NCBI GenBank assembly: GCA_963805525.1
Contig: CAWDUT010000006.1
Location: 1,054,001-1,118,000 of the forward strand
Reading direction: 5' to 3'
Length of the DNA: 64,000 nt
Origin: DASQFQ01 sp963805525
GTDB taxonomy: Bacteria > Actinomycetota > Thermoleophilia > Solirubrobacterales > Solirubrobacteraceae
The notes under the pieces are model-generated. The model was given only the letters and a program-made list of their open reading frames with translations. It did not search any database and was not told the DNA's origin. The translations under genes were made by a program, and so were the position numbers. Of the stretch, positions 41,685 through 50,484 are shown one piece after another; the stretch's first letter is position 1, and every line of letters starts with the position of its first letter.

Positions 41685-42775
41685 GCCCGTCGCTCGCCCC
41701 CGGCGACCTCCTCAACCGCGTCGAGCGCGACGTCCAGCGCGCCCTTCAGCGCAGCCGCAACGGGCTGCGCTACGCCGCCGGCACCCAGCGGCCGAAGGTC
41801 GGCCGCACGCCCAAGGACGTCGTCTGGACCCGCCACAAGTCCGAGCTGTGGCGCTACCGCTCGGACACGCGCCGCTACCGCCCGCCGCTCGTGATCGTCC
41901 ACAGCCTGGTGAGCCGCAGCTACGTGCTCGACCTCTATCCCGGCAACAGCGCCGTCGAGCACTTCCTGCGCGAAGGGCTCGACGTCTTCCTGCTCGACTG
42001 GGGCGTGCCGGACGAGACCGACGCCGGCAACACGCTCGAGTACTACGTCGACGACGGCATCCCGGCGGCGGTCGCCGCCGCCTGCGAGACCGCCGGGACC
42101 GACGACGTCAACCTGCTCGGCTACTGCTTCGGCGGCGTCCTGAGCCTGCTCTCCGCGGCGCGGCACCCCGAGATGCCGATCCGCAACCTGGCGGCGATGG
42201 CGACGCCGGTCGACTTCTCCCAGATGGAGACGATCACCGCGCTCGTGCGCGACGGCCGGCTCGACCCGGAGGACGTGATCGAGCCGACCGGCAACGTCGC
42301 GCCCGACGTGATCGAGAACGGCTTCAAGCTGCTCAAGCCGACCGCTGAGGTCACCCAGTACGCGACGCTGTGGGAGAACCTCTGGAACGACGAGTTCATG
42401 GACGGCTACCAGGCGATGGGTCAGTGGGCGCGCGACCACATCCCGTTCCCGGGCGCCGCCTTCGAGCAGACCGTCGAGGGGCTCGTGCGCCCCAACGGCC
42501 TCGTCAACGGCACGTTCGCGCTCGGCGGCGAGGTGGTCGACCTGAAGTCGATCACGCGCCCGGTGCTGAACATCATGGCCGAGCGCGACCACATCGTCCC
42601 GCTGGCCGCCGCCGAGCCGCTGCTCGGGCTCGTCGGCTCGGAGGAGAAGGAGGAGCTGCGGCTGGCCGCCGGCCACGCCGGGCTGGTGGCGGGGCGCAAG
42701 GCCGCGAAGGTGACGCTGCCGGGCATTGCCGGCTGGTTCAAAGAGCACTCGGAGGAAATCGATGCAGATTCGTGA
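41681..42775 (+). CDS. phaC: PHA synthase catalytic subunit, class III-like (copy 2)
   Basis: 364 residues. Catalytic Cys149 in LLGYCFGG, Asp in NIMAERDHIVP and His in LAAGHAGLVAG. PPLVIVHSLVSRSYVLDLYP and DVFLLDWGVPDE align closely with copy 1 (36640-37725), from which it differs mainly in the N-terminal 25 residues and in lacking the Lys/Arg-rich tail. Having two synthases may give different substrate preference or a heteromeric enzyme. ATG 41681; the end overlaps the GNAT gene by 14 bases. Confidence 0.9.
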   Translation: MSPSLAPGDLLNRVERDVQRALQRSRNGLRYAAGTQRPKVGRTPKDVVWTRHKSELWRYRSDTRRYRPPLVIVHSLVSRSYVLDLYPGNSAVEHFLREGLDVFLLDWGVPDETDAGNTLEYYVDDGIPAAVAAACETAGTDDVNLLGYCFGGVLSLLSAARHPEMPIRNLAAMATPVDFSQMETITALVRDGRLDPEDVIEPTGNVAPDVIENGFKLLKPTAEVTQYATLWENLWNDEFMDGYQAMGQWARDHIPFPGAAFEQTVEGLVRPNGLVNGTFALGGEVVDLKSITRPVLNIMAERDHIVPLAAAEPLLGLVGSEEKEELRLAAGHAGLVAGRKAAKVTLPGIAGWFKEHSEEIDADS

Positions 42776-43292
42776 GCCCTCCGAGGCAGACCTCGACGCC
42801 CTCATCGCGTTCTTCGGGCGGGTGCCGGAGTCCGAGCGCACGTTCTTCAAGGAGCCGGTCCTCGACCGCCCGACCGTCCAGGGCTGGCTGACCGGCGGGC
42901 GCGGCCGCCGCGGGCTCGCGTTCTCCGACGACGGGCGCGTCGTCGGCTACGTCGCGGTCATCCGCCTCACCGGCTGGTCCGACCACGTCGGCGAGGTCCG
43001 GCTCGTGGTCGATCCGGAGGCGCGCGGGCAGGGCCTCGGCCGCGGGCTCGCGCGCTGGGCGCTGCTGCAGGCGCTCGAATGCGACATGAAGAAGCTCACC
43101 GTCGAGGTCGTGGCGGAGCAGGAGGGTGCGGTCTCGATGTTCGGCGGCCTCGGCTTCACGGCTGAGGGGCTGCTGCGCGACCACGTGCGCGACCGCGACG
43201 GGGAGCTGCGCGACCTCATCCTGCTGTCGCACTCCGTCGAGGATGCGTGGTCCGCGATGGAGACGGCGGGCATCGACGACGCGCTCGCGTGA
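42762..43292 (+). CDS. GNAT-family N-acetyltransferase
   Basis: 176 residues. The acetyl-CoA binding motif reads VRLVVDPEARGQGLGRGLARWAL, followed by KKLTVEVVAEQEGAVSMFGGLGF and RDHVRDRDGELRDLILLSH (given as separate motifs), the normal GNAT order. Acceptor unknown. ATG 42762 has GGAGG at six bases and lies inside the end of phaC, so it is co-translated with the synthase, although no PHA role is known for GNATs. Confidence 0.85.
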   Translation: MQIREPSEADLDALIAFFGRVPESERTFFKEPVLDRPTVQGWLTGGRGRRGLAFSDDGRVVGYVAVIRLTGWSDHVGEVRLVVDPEARGQGLGRGLARWALLQALECDMKKLTVEVVAEQEGAVSMFGGLGFTAEGLLRDHVRDRDGELRDLILLSHSVEDAWSAMETAGIDDALA

Positions 43293-43323
43293 GCTGTCAG
43301 GCGATTCGGGTAGGGAACGGAAC

Positions 43324-44886
43324 ATGGGGACCAAAGAGGAACTGAGCATCGAGGAGCTGGGCGCCGAGGTCTCATCCTCCGCGCTGACGCCGCTGCGCTT
43401 CCTGGAGCGCAGCGCACGCGTGTGGCGAGACCGGCCGGCCGTCGTCGACGGCAAGCAGACCTGGACCTATGCCGAGCACGACGAGCGCGTGCGCCGCGCC
43501 GCGGCCGCCGTGCGTGACGAGCTGGACATCGGCGAGGGCGACCGCGTCGCGGTCCTGCTGCCCAACGTCCACTCGATGCTCGAGCTGCACTACGCCGTCC
43601 CCGGCGTCGGCGGCGTGCTGGTGCCGCTCAACACCCGCCTCGCGGACAAGGAGTACGGCTACATCCTCGAGCACTGCGGCGCGAAGGTGCTCGTCGCCGA
43701 CCGCGAGCTCGACACCGACCTGCGCGTCGTCTCGCTCGAGGAGTACGAGGAGCTGGTCGAGAAGACCGACCCGGTCGAAGCGCTCGAGCGCCCCGAGGAC
43801 GAGCGCACGATGATCTCGATCAACTACACGTCCGGCACCACCGGCAAGCCCAAGGGCGTGATGACCAACCACCGCGGCGCCTACCTGCACGCGCTGGGCG
43901 TCATCGCCGAGGCGCGCCTCACCCCGCGCAGCAGCTACCTGTGGACGCTCCCCATGTTCCACTGCAACGGCTGGGCGTATCCGTGGGCCGTCACCGCGAT
44001 GGGCGCCAAGCACGTCTGCCTCCCCAAGGTGGAGGCCAAGCCGATCTGGAACGCGCTCACCAAGGAGGGCATCACACACCTCTGCGCCGCGCCCACGGTG
44101 CTCACCACGATCGTCGGCGCCGACGAGGCCGAGAAGCTCGACGAGCCCGCGCAGGTCTTCGTCGGCGGCGCGCCGCCGTCGCCCGCGCTGCTGGGCAAGG
44201 GCGCCAAGCTCAACCTCGACATCACCCACCTCTACGGGCTGACCGAGACCTACGGCCCGCTCGCGGTGTGCGCGTGGAACCCCGACTGGGACGAGCTCGA
44301 CGACGACGAGCAGCAGAAGCTGCGCGCCCGCCAGGGCGTCGGCACCGTCGTCTCCGAGCGCCTGCGCGTGGTCGATGAGGACATGAATGACGTCGCCGCC
44401 GACGGCGACACGCTCGGCGAGGTCGTGATGCGCGGCGACAACGTCATGATGGGCTACCTCGATGACGAGGAGTCGACCCGCGAGGCGTTCAAGGGCGGCT
44501 GGTTCCACTCCGGCGACCTCGGCGTCGTCCACGAGGACGGCTACGTCGAGCTGCGCGACCGCCTCAAGGACGTGATCATCTCCGGCGGCGAGAACATCGC
44601 CACGATCGAGGTCGAGCAGGCGCTGGCCGCCCACGACTCGGTCGTCGAGGCGGCGGTCGTCGCGGCCCCGCACGAGCGCTGGGGCGAGGTGCCGGTGGCG
44701 TTCGTCACCGTCTCCGGCGACGAGCCCGACGTCGAGGAGCTGCAGGAGTTCGCCCGCGAGCGGCTCGCGAAGTTCAAGGTGCCGAAGCGCATCATCTTCG
44801 TCGACGAGCTGCCCAAGACCGGCACCGGCAAGATCCAGAAGTTCGTCCTGCGCGAGCAGGCCGAGGAGGACGCCGAGAAGTCGTAG
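43324..44886 (+). CDS. Medium-chain acyl-CoA synthetase (AMP-binding)
   Basis: 520 residues. SINYTSGTTGKPKGVMTNHR is the AMP-binding motif; THLYGLTETYGPLAVCAWNP the A5 region; GWFHSGDLGVVHEDGYVELRD and DRLKDVIISGGENI the hinge; LPKTGTGKIQKFVLREQ carries the catalytic Lys. LWTLPMFHCNGWAYPWAVTA is typical of the AlkK/medium-chain and acrylate/DMSP-ligase-like group. It would activate medium-chain or hydroxy acids, complementary to the ligase at 39878. ATG 43324 is seven bases after TAGGGA (43311-43316), a leaderless layout. Confidence 0.9.
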   Translation: MGTKEELSIEELGAEVSSSALTPLRFLERSARVWRDRPAVVDGKQTWTYAEHDERVRRAAAAVRDELDIGEGDRVAVLLPNVHSMLELHYAVPGVGGVLVPLNTRLADKEYGYILEHCGAKVLVADRELDTDLRVVSLEEYEELVEKTDPVEALERPEDERTMISINYTSGTTGKPKGVMTNHRGAYLHALGVIAEARLTPRSSYLWTLPMFHCNGWAYPWAVTAMGAKHVCLPKVEAKPIWNALTKEGITHLCAAPTVLTTIVGADEAEKLDEPAQVFVGGAPPSPALLGKGAKLNLDITHLYGLTETYGPLAVCAWNPDWDELDDDEQQKLRARQGVGTVVSERLRVVDEDMNDVAADGDTLGEVVMRGDNVMMGYLDDEESTREAFKGGWFHSGDLGVVHEDGYVELRDRLKDVIISGGENIATIEVEQALAAHDSVVEAAVVAAPHERWGEVPVAFVTVSGDEPDVEELQEFARERLAKFKVPKRIIFVDELPKTGTGKIQKFVLREQAEEDAEKS

Positions 44887-44917
44887 CCGCCCGCGGCGGC
44901 ATAGGATCGCCGCGGCC

Positions 44918-45880
44918 ATGATCGATCCCGAGGCGCGCTGGCCCCGATACGGGAAGCCCGACTACGCGGGCCTGCTGACGTTCGGCGGTGTCGTCTACAC
45001 CGAGGACGCCGCCGAGCTCGCGGGCTTCGATGTCGCCGTCGTCGGCGCGCCGATGGACGACCTCGTGTCTGACCGGCCGGGGACGCGGCTCGCGCCGCGC
45101 GCGATCCGGGGGGCGAGCTCGGTGGCCGGGCCGCACCTCGAGGTCGGGGTCGACGCGTTCGCCGATCTCCGCATCGTCGACTTCGGCGATGCGCCCGTGA
45201 TCCCCGCGGATCCGCGCGCCTCGCACGCCGCGATCGAGGCGACCGTCGGCGAGGTGCTCGCGGCCGGCGTGCTGCCGGTCGTCCTCGGCGGCGACCACTC
45301 GATCACCGAGCCGTCGGTGCGCGCGTGCGCGCTGGCCCACGGCGGCCCGGTCGGCATGGTGCACTTCGACACCCACACGGACACCGGGGCGGAGGTGTTC
45401 GGCGCCGAGTTCTCGCACGGCACGTTCATCCGCCGGCTCGTCGACCAGAGTCACCTCGACGGCAGCCGCTACGCGCAGATCGGCCTGCGCGGCTACTGGC
45501 CGGGGCCGGAGGAGTTCGGCTGGCAGGCCGAGCACGGCATCACCAGCTTCTTCATGCACGACGTCCGTGACCTCGGCATCCGCGAGGTCGTGGCGCGCGC
45601 GATCGCCGCGGTCGGGCCGGGCCCCGTCTACCTGACCGTCGACGTCGACGTGCTCGACCCAGCGTTCGTCCCCGGCACCGGAACGCCCGAGCCGGGTGGG
45701 ATGACCGCGGTCGACCTGCTGCTGGCCGTCCGTACGGTCGCGGCCGAGCTCGAGCTGGTCGGCACCGACGTCGTCGAGGTCATCCCCACGCGCATCGGTA
45801 CCGACGACTACGCGGCGCTCGTCGCCGACCGCGTGGTGCGCGAGGCGCTCACGGGGATCGCGCTACGCCGCAGGCGATAG
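44918..45880 (+). CDS. Ureohydrolase (agmatinase/guanidinobutyrase-like)
   Basis: 320 residues of the arginase family. The two-manganese site is complete: VVLGGDHSITEP, MVHFDTHTDTG and TVDVDVLDPAFVPGTGTPEP. The PGTGTPEPGG form indicates the agmatinase branch (agmatine, guanidinobutyrate, guanidinopropionate or guanidine) rather than arginase. It is the first gene of the run to 49850, and the next genes suggest a catabolic rather than polyamine role. TAGGAT lies ten bases before ATG 44918. Confidence 0.88.
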   Translation: MIDPEARWPRYGKPDYAGLLTFGGVVYTEDAAELAGFDVAVVGAPMDDLVSDRPGTRLAPRAIRGASSVAGPHLEVGVDAFADLRIVDFGDAPVIPADPRASHAAIEATVGEVLAAGVLPVVLGGDHSITEPSVRACALAHGGPVGMVHFDTHTDTGAEVFGAEFSHGTFIRRLVDQSHLDGSRYAQIGLRGYWPGPEEFGWQAEHGITSFFMHDVRDLGIREVVARAIAAVGPGPVYLTVDVDVLDPAFVPGTGTPEPGGMTAVDLLLAVRTVAAELELVGTDVVEVIPTRIGTDDYAALVADRVVREALTGIALRRRR

Positions 45881-45883
45881 GTT
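45878..45883 (+). promoter_or_regulatory. TAGGTT -10 element, leaderless start of the MDR gene
   Basis: Seven bases before GTG 45891, overlapping the stop codon of the ureohydrolase gene (TAG shared). Confidence 0.45.
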
Positions 45884-45890
45884 TTCCGCG

Positions 45891-46829
45891 GTGTACGCCG
45901 CGGTCCTGCACGAGTACAACGAGGCACCGCGGTACGAGGAGGTCGCCGACCCGTCGCCCGAGGCCGGCCAGGTCGTCGTCGAGGTCGGCGCCGCCGCGCT
46001 CCACCACCTCGACCTGTTCAAGGCGAGCGGCAACTTCTACCTCGAGCAGCCGCTGCCGTCGGTGGTCGGGACCGACGGCGTCGGGCTCGCCGGAGGCCGC
46101 CGCGTGTACTTCGACTCGATCACGCCCCACGGCTCGTTCGCGGAGCGGTCGGTCGCGGTCGAGGAAGAGCTGTTCGACGTCCCCGACGCGCTCGACGACC
46201 CCACGGCCGCCGCGATCGCCAACTCCGGGCTCGCCGGCTGGCTGGCGCTCTCGTGGCGCGCGGGGCTGCAGCCCGGCGAGACCGTGGCCGTCCTCGGCGC
46301 GACCGGCCAGGTCGGCAGCGTCGCCGTGCAGGCCGCGAAGCTCTTGGGCGCCGGCCGCGTGATCGCGGTCTCGCGAGCGGGGGAGCGCCTCGACCGGATG
46401 CTCGAGCGCGGCGCCGACGCGGTCGTCGACGTCGAGGGCGACAACCTCACCGAGCGCCTCCGCGAGGCTGCGGGCGGCGACATCGACGTGACGATCGACA
46501 GCCTCTGGGGCGAGCCCGCGGTCGCCGCGATGGCCGCCGCCGCGCGCTTCGGCCGCCACGTCCAGGTCGGCCAGCTCGCCGGCCCCAGCCTCGACCTCTC
46601 GGCACCCGCGATCCGCTCGAAGTCGCTCGACGTGCGCGGCTTCATGGGCCTGCACCCGGCGCACGAGATCCGCGCCGACGCCTACAGGCAGCTCGGCGAG
46701 CACGTCGCCGGCGGCGACATCGTCATCGACTTCGAGCGCATCCCGCTCGCCGACGTCGCGAGCGCCTGGGAGCGCCAGCGCAGCGGCGCGGGCGCGAAGC
46801 TGGTCCTCATCCCGAAAGGAGACACATGA
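45891..46829 (+). CDS. Zinc-free MDR-family alcohol dehydrogenase/quinone oxidoreductase
   Basis: 312 residues. The GroES-like N-terminal part contains VEVGAAALHHLDLFKASG, and the Rossmann part AVLGATGQVGSVAVQAAKLLGA has the NADPH-binding GATGQVGS. No structural-zinc Cys cluster is present, pointing to the quinone-oxidoreductase/enoyl-reductase branch. GTG 45891 is exactly seven bases after TAGGTT (45878-45883), suggesting an internal leaderless promoter. Its stop overlaps the amidohydrolase as ATGA. Confidence 0.85.
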   Translation: MYAAVLHEYNEAPRYEEVADPSPEAGQVVVEVGAAALHHLDLFKASGNFYLEQPLPSVVGTDGVGLAGGRRVYFDSITPHGSFAERSVAVEEELFDVPDALDDPTAAAIANSGLAGWLALSWRAGLQPGETVAVLGATGQVGSVAVQAAKLLGAGRVIAVSRAGERLDRMLERGADAVVDVEGDNLTERLREAAGGDIDVTIDSLWGEPAVAAMAAAARFGRHVQVGQLAGPSLDLSAPAIRSKSLDVRGFMGLHPAHEIRADAYRQLGEHVAGGDIVIDFERIPLADVASAWERQRSGAGAKLVLIPKGDT

Positions 46830-48220
46830 GCAGCGTCGTCCTCCGCGGAGGCACCGTTCTGACCATGAACGACGCCCACGACATCCTGCACGGGGCGGAC
46901 GTCCTCGTCGTCGACGACAAGATCGCCGGCGTCGGCCCCGGGCTCGAGGCGCCGGAGGGCGCGGAGGAGATCGACGCCTCCGACGGCATTGTCATGCCGG
47001 GCATGATCGACACCCACCGGCACATGTGGCAGACCGCCCTGCGCGGCTACGGCGCCGACTGGACGCTCGCCCAGTACTTCGTCTTCTTCTACCTCGAGTG
47101 GGGCAAGATCTTCCGTCCGCAGGACATCGCGGCGGGCAATCTGCTGTCGGCGCTCGAGGCTCTGGAGGCCGGCGTCACCACCACCGTCGACTGGTCGCAC
47201 GGGCTGCAGACCGTCGACCACGCCGACGCCGCCGTCGACGCGCTGCAGTCGGTCCCGGGCCGCTTCGTGCTCGCCTACGGGAACATCCAGCAGGGCCCGT
47301 GGGAGTGGTCGGCGTCGAAGGACTTCCGGTCGTTCGTGGAGCGGCGCTTCGGGAGCGGCGACGACATGCTCGGCTTCCAGATGGCCTTCGACGTCACCGG
47401 CGACCCCGAGTTCCCGGAGAAGGCGGCGTTCGAGGTCGCGCGCGAGCTCGGCGTGCCGGTGACCACGCACGCCGGCGTGTGGGGCGCGACCAACGACGAC
47501 GGCATCAGGCTCATGCACGACCACGGCTTCATGGAGCCGGGCCACATCTACGTCCACGCGGCGACGCTGACCGAGGACTCCTACAACCGCATCGCCGCGA
47601 GCGGCGGCTCGGTGTCGGTCTCGACCGAGAGCGAGCAGAGCGCCGGGCAGGGGTATCCGCCGACGTTCCAGCTGCGCAAGCACGACATCCCCGTGTCGCT
47701 GTCGATGGACACGAGCGTGTGGTGGAGCGGCGACCTGTTCTGCGCGATGCGCTCGACGCTGGGCGCCGACCGCTCGCGCGAGCACCTCGAGGCGCACGCC
47801 AAGCAGGAGACGGTGACCAACCACCACCTGCGCGCCGAGCAGGTCGTCGACTGGGCGACCCGCGGCGGCTCGAAGGCGCTCGGCATGGACGACAAGCTCG
47901 GGTCTTTGGAGGAGGGCAAGAAGGCCGACGTTGTGCTCGTCAAGAACGAGCACTCCCCGGTCATGTTCCCGGTGCTGCACCCGTACGGTCACGTCGCCTT
48001 CCAGGCGCAGCGCGCCGACGTCCACACCGTGATCGTCAACGGCCGCGTCGTGAAGCGCGACGGCCGGCTCGTCGACGTGGATCTCGCGGCGGCGCGGCGG
48101 GCGATCGACGAGACCGTCGAGTTCGCCCAGCGCGAGATCGGCGACAGGTGGCTCGAGGGCATGCACCCCGAGATCCCCGAGACCCGGATCCTCCACAACC
48201 CGTACCAGTACACGCGATGA
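46826..48220 (+). CDS. Amidohydrolase, chlorohydrolase/deaminase-like (TrzN/SsnA group)
   Basis: 464 residues. Metal ligands in GMIDTHRHMWQTALRG, THAGVWG, YVHAATLTEDSYNRIA and SLSMDTSVWWSGDLF; C-terminal sandwich in KADVVLVKNEHS and VIVNGRVVKRDGRLVD. This is the subtype III amidohydrolase fold of triazine hydrolases, guanine and cytosine-type deaminases. It probably hydrolyses a C-N (or C-Cl) bond of an N-heterocycle. Flanking genes (MDR, intradiol dioxygenase, FAH) indicate a ring-degradation pathway. ATG 46826. Confidence 0.87.
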   Translation: MSSVVLRGGTVLTMNDAHDILHGADVLVVDDKIAGVGPGLEAPEGAEEIDASDGIVMPGMIDTHRHMWQTALRGYGADWTLAQYFVFFYLEWGKIFRPQDIAAGNLLSALEALEAGVTTTVDWSHGLQTVDHADAAVDALQSVPGRFVLAYGNIQQGPWEWSASKDFRSFVERRFGSGDDMLGFQMAFDVTGDPEFPEKAAFEVARELGVPVTTHAGVWGATNDDGIRLMHDHGFMEPGHIYVHAATLTEDSYNRIAASGGSVSVSTESEQSAGQGYPPTFQLRKHDIPVSLSMDTSVWWSGDLFCAMRSTLGADRSREHLEAHAKQETVTNHHLRAEQVVDWATRGGSKALGMDDKLGSLEEGKKADVVLVKNEHSPVMFPVLHPYGHVAFQAQRADVHTVIVNGRVVKRDGRLVDVDLAAARRAIDETVEFAQREIGDRWLEGMHPEIPETRILHNPYQYTR

Positions 48221-48984
48221 GCGAGCGCCTCGACGCGATCGTGGCCGACGCGGTGGCCGCGCTGCACGGGGTGCTGGAGAAGCATCGGGTGACCGAGGCC
48301 GAGTGGCACGCGGCGCTGCGCTTCCTCACCGACATCGGGCGCGCGGACGAGTTCGTCCTGCTGTCGGATGTCACGAAGACGTCGGTGCTGATCGACGCGC
48401 TCTCCCACGACGACGAGAACGGCGCGACGGCGACCGATGTCGAGGGCCCGCTCTACGTCGACGACCCGCCGTGGCGGGAGAAGCCGGTCCGCGTCTACGA
48501 GGACTACGAGGGGATGGGCGACGCCGACGTGCTGCTCGTGCGCGGGTCGGTGCGGTCGGTCGACGCGACGCCGCTGCCCGACGCGGTCATCGACATCTGG
48601 CAGACGGGGCCCTCCGGCGGCTACGACATCTGGGACGAGCGCCAGCCGGAGTTCAACTTCCGCGGGCGCTGGAAGGTCGAGTCGGACGACGGCAGCTACG
48701 AGTTCCAGACCATGCTGCCGAAGCCCTACACGGTGCCGACGGAGGGGCCGGTGGGGCGGTATCTGGAGGCGGTCGGCCAGCACCCGTGGCGGCCGGCGCA
48801 CATCCACTTCAAGGTCGACGCGCCCGGGCATGAGCCGCTGGTGACGCAGGTGTTCTTCCCCGATGACCCGTACCTCGAGAACGACACCATCGGCGCGGTC
48901 AAGCCGGCTCTGGTCCGGCCGGTCGAGCGCGAGGGCGACCACCTGGTCTGCCCGTTCGACATCGTGCTGCGGCCGGCGGCGTGA
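48217..48984 (+). CDS. Intradiol ring-cleavage dioxygenase (catechol/hydroxyquinol 1,2-dioxygenase)
   Basis: 255 residues. N-terminal helical linker domain (EAEWHAALRFLTDIGRADEF), then VEGPLYVDDPPWRE with the first Tyr ligand, IDIWQTGPSGGYD, FQTMLPKPYTVPTEG with the second Tyr, and RPAHIHFKVDAPGHE with the two His, completing the 2-Tyr/2-His iron(III) site. It cleaves a catechol-type ring between the hydroxyls. The sequence does not separate catechol from hydroxyquinol. ATG 48217 and both junctions overlap neighbours by four bases. Confidence 0.9.
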   Translation: MSERLDAIVADAVAALHGVLEKHRVTEAEWHAALRFLTDIGRADEFVLLSDVTKTSVLIDALSHDDENGATATDVEGPLYVDDPPWREKPVRVYEDYEGMGDADVLLVRGSVRSVDATPLPDAVIDIWQTGPSGGYDIWDERQPEFNFRGRWKVESDDGSYEFQTMLPKPYTVPTEGPVGRYLEAVGQHPWRPAHIHFKVDAPGHEPLVTQVFFPDDPYLENDTIGAVKPALVRPVEREGDHLVCPFDIVLRPAA

Positions 48985-49850
48985 GCCGCTTCGCGAGCTG
49001 CGTGGTGGGCGAGCGCCGCTTTGCGGCGCTGATCGAGGGCGACGTGGTCCGGCCGCTGGCCGGCATCGAGGAGCTCGGCGCGACCACGCCGCTCGAGGTC
49101 CTGGCCTCGCCGCCGGTGGGCGACGAGACGATCCCGCTCGCCGACGTGACGTTGCGGCCGGTCGTGCCTCGGCCCGGCAAGATCCTCTGCGTCGGGCTCA
49201 ACTACCGCGCGCACGTCGAGGAGGGCGTCTACGAGGTGCCCGACTACCCGGTCCTGTTCCCGAAGTTCGCCGACGCGCTGGTCGGTCCGGGCGAGCCGGT
49301 GCTCGTGCCCCCGGAGTCGGAGGCGGTCGACTACGAGGGCGAGATGGCGCTGGTCATCGGCCGCACGGTGCGGCGCGTCTCGGGCGACGAGGCGCTGGCC
49401 GCCGTCGCCGGCTACACGGTCGCCAACGACGTGACGATGCGCGACTACCAGTACAAGACGCACCAGTGGCTGGTCGGGAAGACGTGGGCGAACTCGACCC
49501 CGCTCGGCCCGTACCTCGTGACGCCCGACGAGGTCGGCGACCCCCACGCGCTCGACATCTCGCTCGCGCTCAACGGCGAGACGCTGCAGGCCTCCAACAC
49601 GTCGCGCTTCATCTTCGACATCCCGACGCTGATCGGGACGATCTCGGAGTTCATCCCGCTCAACCCGGGCGACGTCATCCTCACCGGGACGCCCGAGGGC
49701 GTCGGCTACCGCCGCGACCCGAAGGTCCTCTTGGGCGACGGCGACTCGATGGTGGTCGAGGTCGAGAACGTCGGGCGGCTGGAGAGCCCGGTCATTGCGG
49801 AGCCTCACGGCGTGCCCGGCGCAGCCGGGGAACGCGACCGGCCACGATGA
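48981..49850 (+). CDS. Fumarylacetoacetate hydrolase-family protein
   Basis: 289 residues. KILCVGLNYRAHVEEG, the metal-binding VDYEGEMALVIG, VANDVTMRDYQYKTHQWLVG, KTWANSTPLGPYLVT and ILTGTPEGVGYRRDP are canonical FAH motifs. Members hydrolyse C-C or C=C-OH intermediates (fumarylpyruvate, oxaloacetate, hydroxyhexadiene dioates) in aromatic breakdown, which fits the dioxygenase upstream. GTG 48981 overlaps the dioxygenase stop. The C-terminal 20 residues overlap the convergent channel gene. Confidence 0.88.
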   Translation: MSRFASCVVGERRFAALIEGDVVRPLAGIEELGATTPLEVLASPPVGDETIPLADVTLRPVVPRPGKILCVGLNYRAHVEEGVYEVPDYPVLFPKFADALVGPGEPVLVPPESEAVDYEGEMALVIGRTVRRVSGDEALAAVAGYTVANDVTMRDYQYKTHQWLVGKTWANSTPLGPYLVTPDEVGDPHALDISLALNGETLQASNTSRFIFDIPTLIGTISEFIPLNPGDVILTGTPEGVGYRRDPKVLLGDGDSMVVEVENVGRLESPVIAEPHGVPGAAGERDRPR

Positions 49851-50439
49851 GCAGCAGCAGGAGCCACGGCGCCTGATCCTGCAGTACGAAGGCGCCGGGG
49901 ATACACAGCAGCAGGACGACGATGTTCGCCCACAGGCGCTCCCGCTGCTCGACGCCGGCGGGGTCCAGCGGCCGGGTCTCCAGATCGCTGAGGAGCCGGA
50001 GCAGCGCGAGGTTCGCCACGACGTTGAACGCGCTGTAGAACGCGAGCGCGGTTGGCAGGTCGCCGTGGGTGGCCAGCACGGAGGCTGGGAACGGCAGCGC
50101 GGCGACCAGCAGGAGCAGCGGCAGCGTGTGGCTGATCAGGCGGCCGTCGATCGTCGTCGTGGCGCGCATCGCCCGGCGGTGCACGCCCCAGTAGTTGGCC
50201 GCCACGTAGAACGAGATGACGAACGCCAGATAGCTGCGCCAGTCGTCGGTCAGGGCGTGGCGCAGCTGCGCGTCGGTCGGGTCCCTTCCGAGATCCGGGA
50301 GGCGCAGGTCGAGCGCCAGCAACGTCATCGCGATGGCGAAGATGCCATCCGAGAGTGCCAGCAGGCGGCCGAGCGAGTTGTCGGCTCTCGGCTCTGCCGG
50401 CTCGTCGCCTTCCGTGATCGTCGCGCCCGGCTCGGCCAC
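49792..50439 (-). CDS. TMEM175-type (DUF1211) membrane protein, putative potassium channel
   Basis: 215 residues. RLLALSDGIFAIAMTLLALDL is the TMEM175 signature (RxxxFSDGVFAIAxTLL) in helix 1, and five more hydrophobic helices follow (YLAFVISFYVAANYWGVHRR, LPLLLLVAALPFPASVLA, IVVLLLCIPGAFVLQD). Bacterial members form potassium-permeable tetramers. GTG 50439 (AEPGATITEGDEP) gives the usual short N-terminus; ATG 50475 would run to within ten bases of the divergent Nudix start. The 3' end overlaps the FAH gene by 59 bases. Confidence 0.8.
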   Translation of the reverse strand: MAEPGATITEGDEPAEPRADNSLGRLLALSDGIFAIAMTLLALDLRLPDLGRDPTDAQLRHALTDDWRSYLAFVISFYVAANYWGVHRRAMRATTTIDGRLISHTLPLLLLVAALPFPASVLATHGDLPTALAFYSAFNVVANLALLRLLSDLETRPLDPAGVEQRERLWANIVVLLLCIPGAFVLQDQAPWLLLLLIVAGRVPRLRRARREAPQ

Positions 50440-50484
50440 CGAGGCAGTACACCAGCCGTACCCGACGTGCCTCATGCTCTGGCC

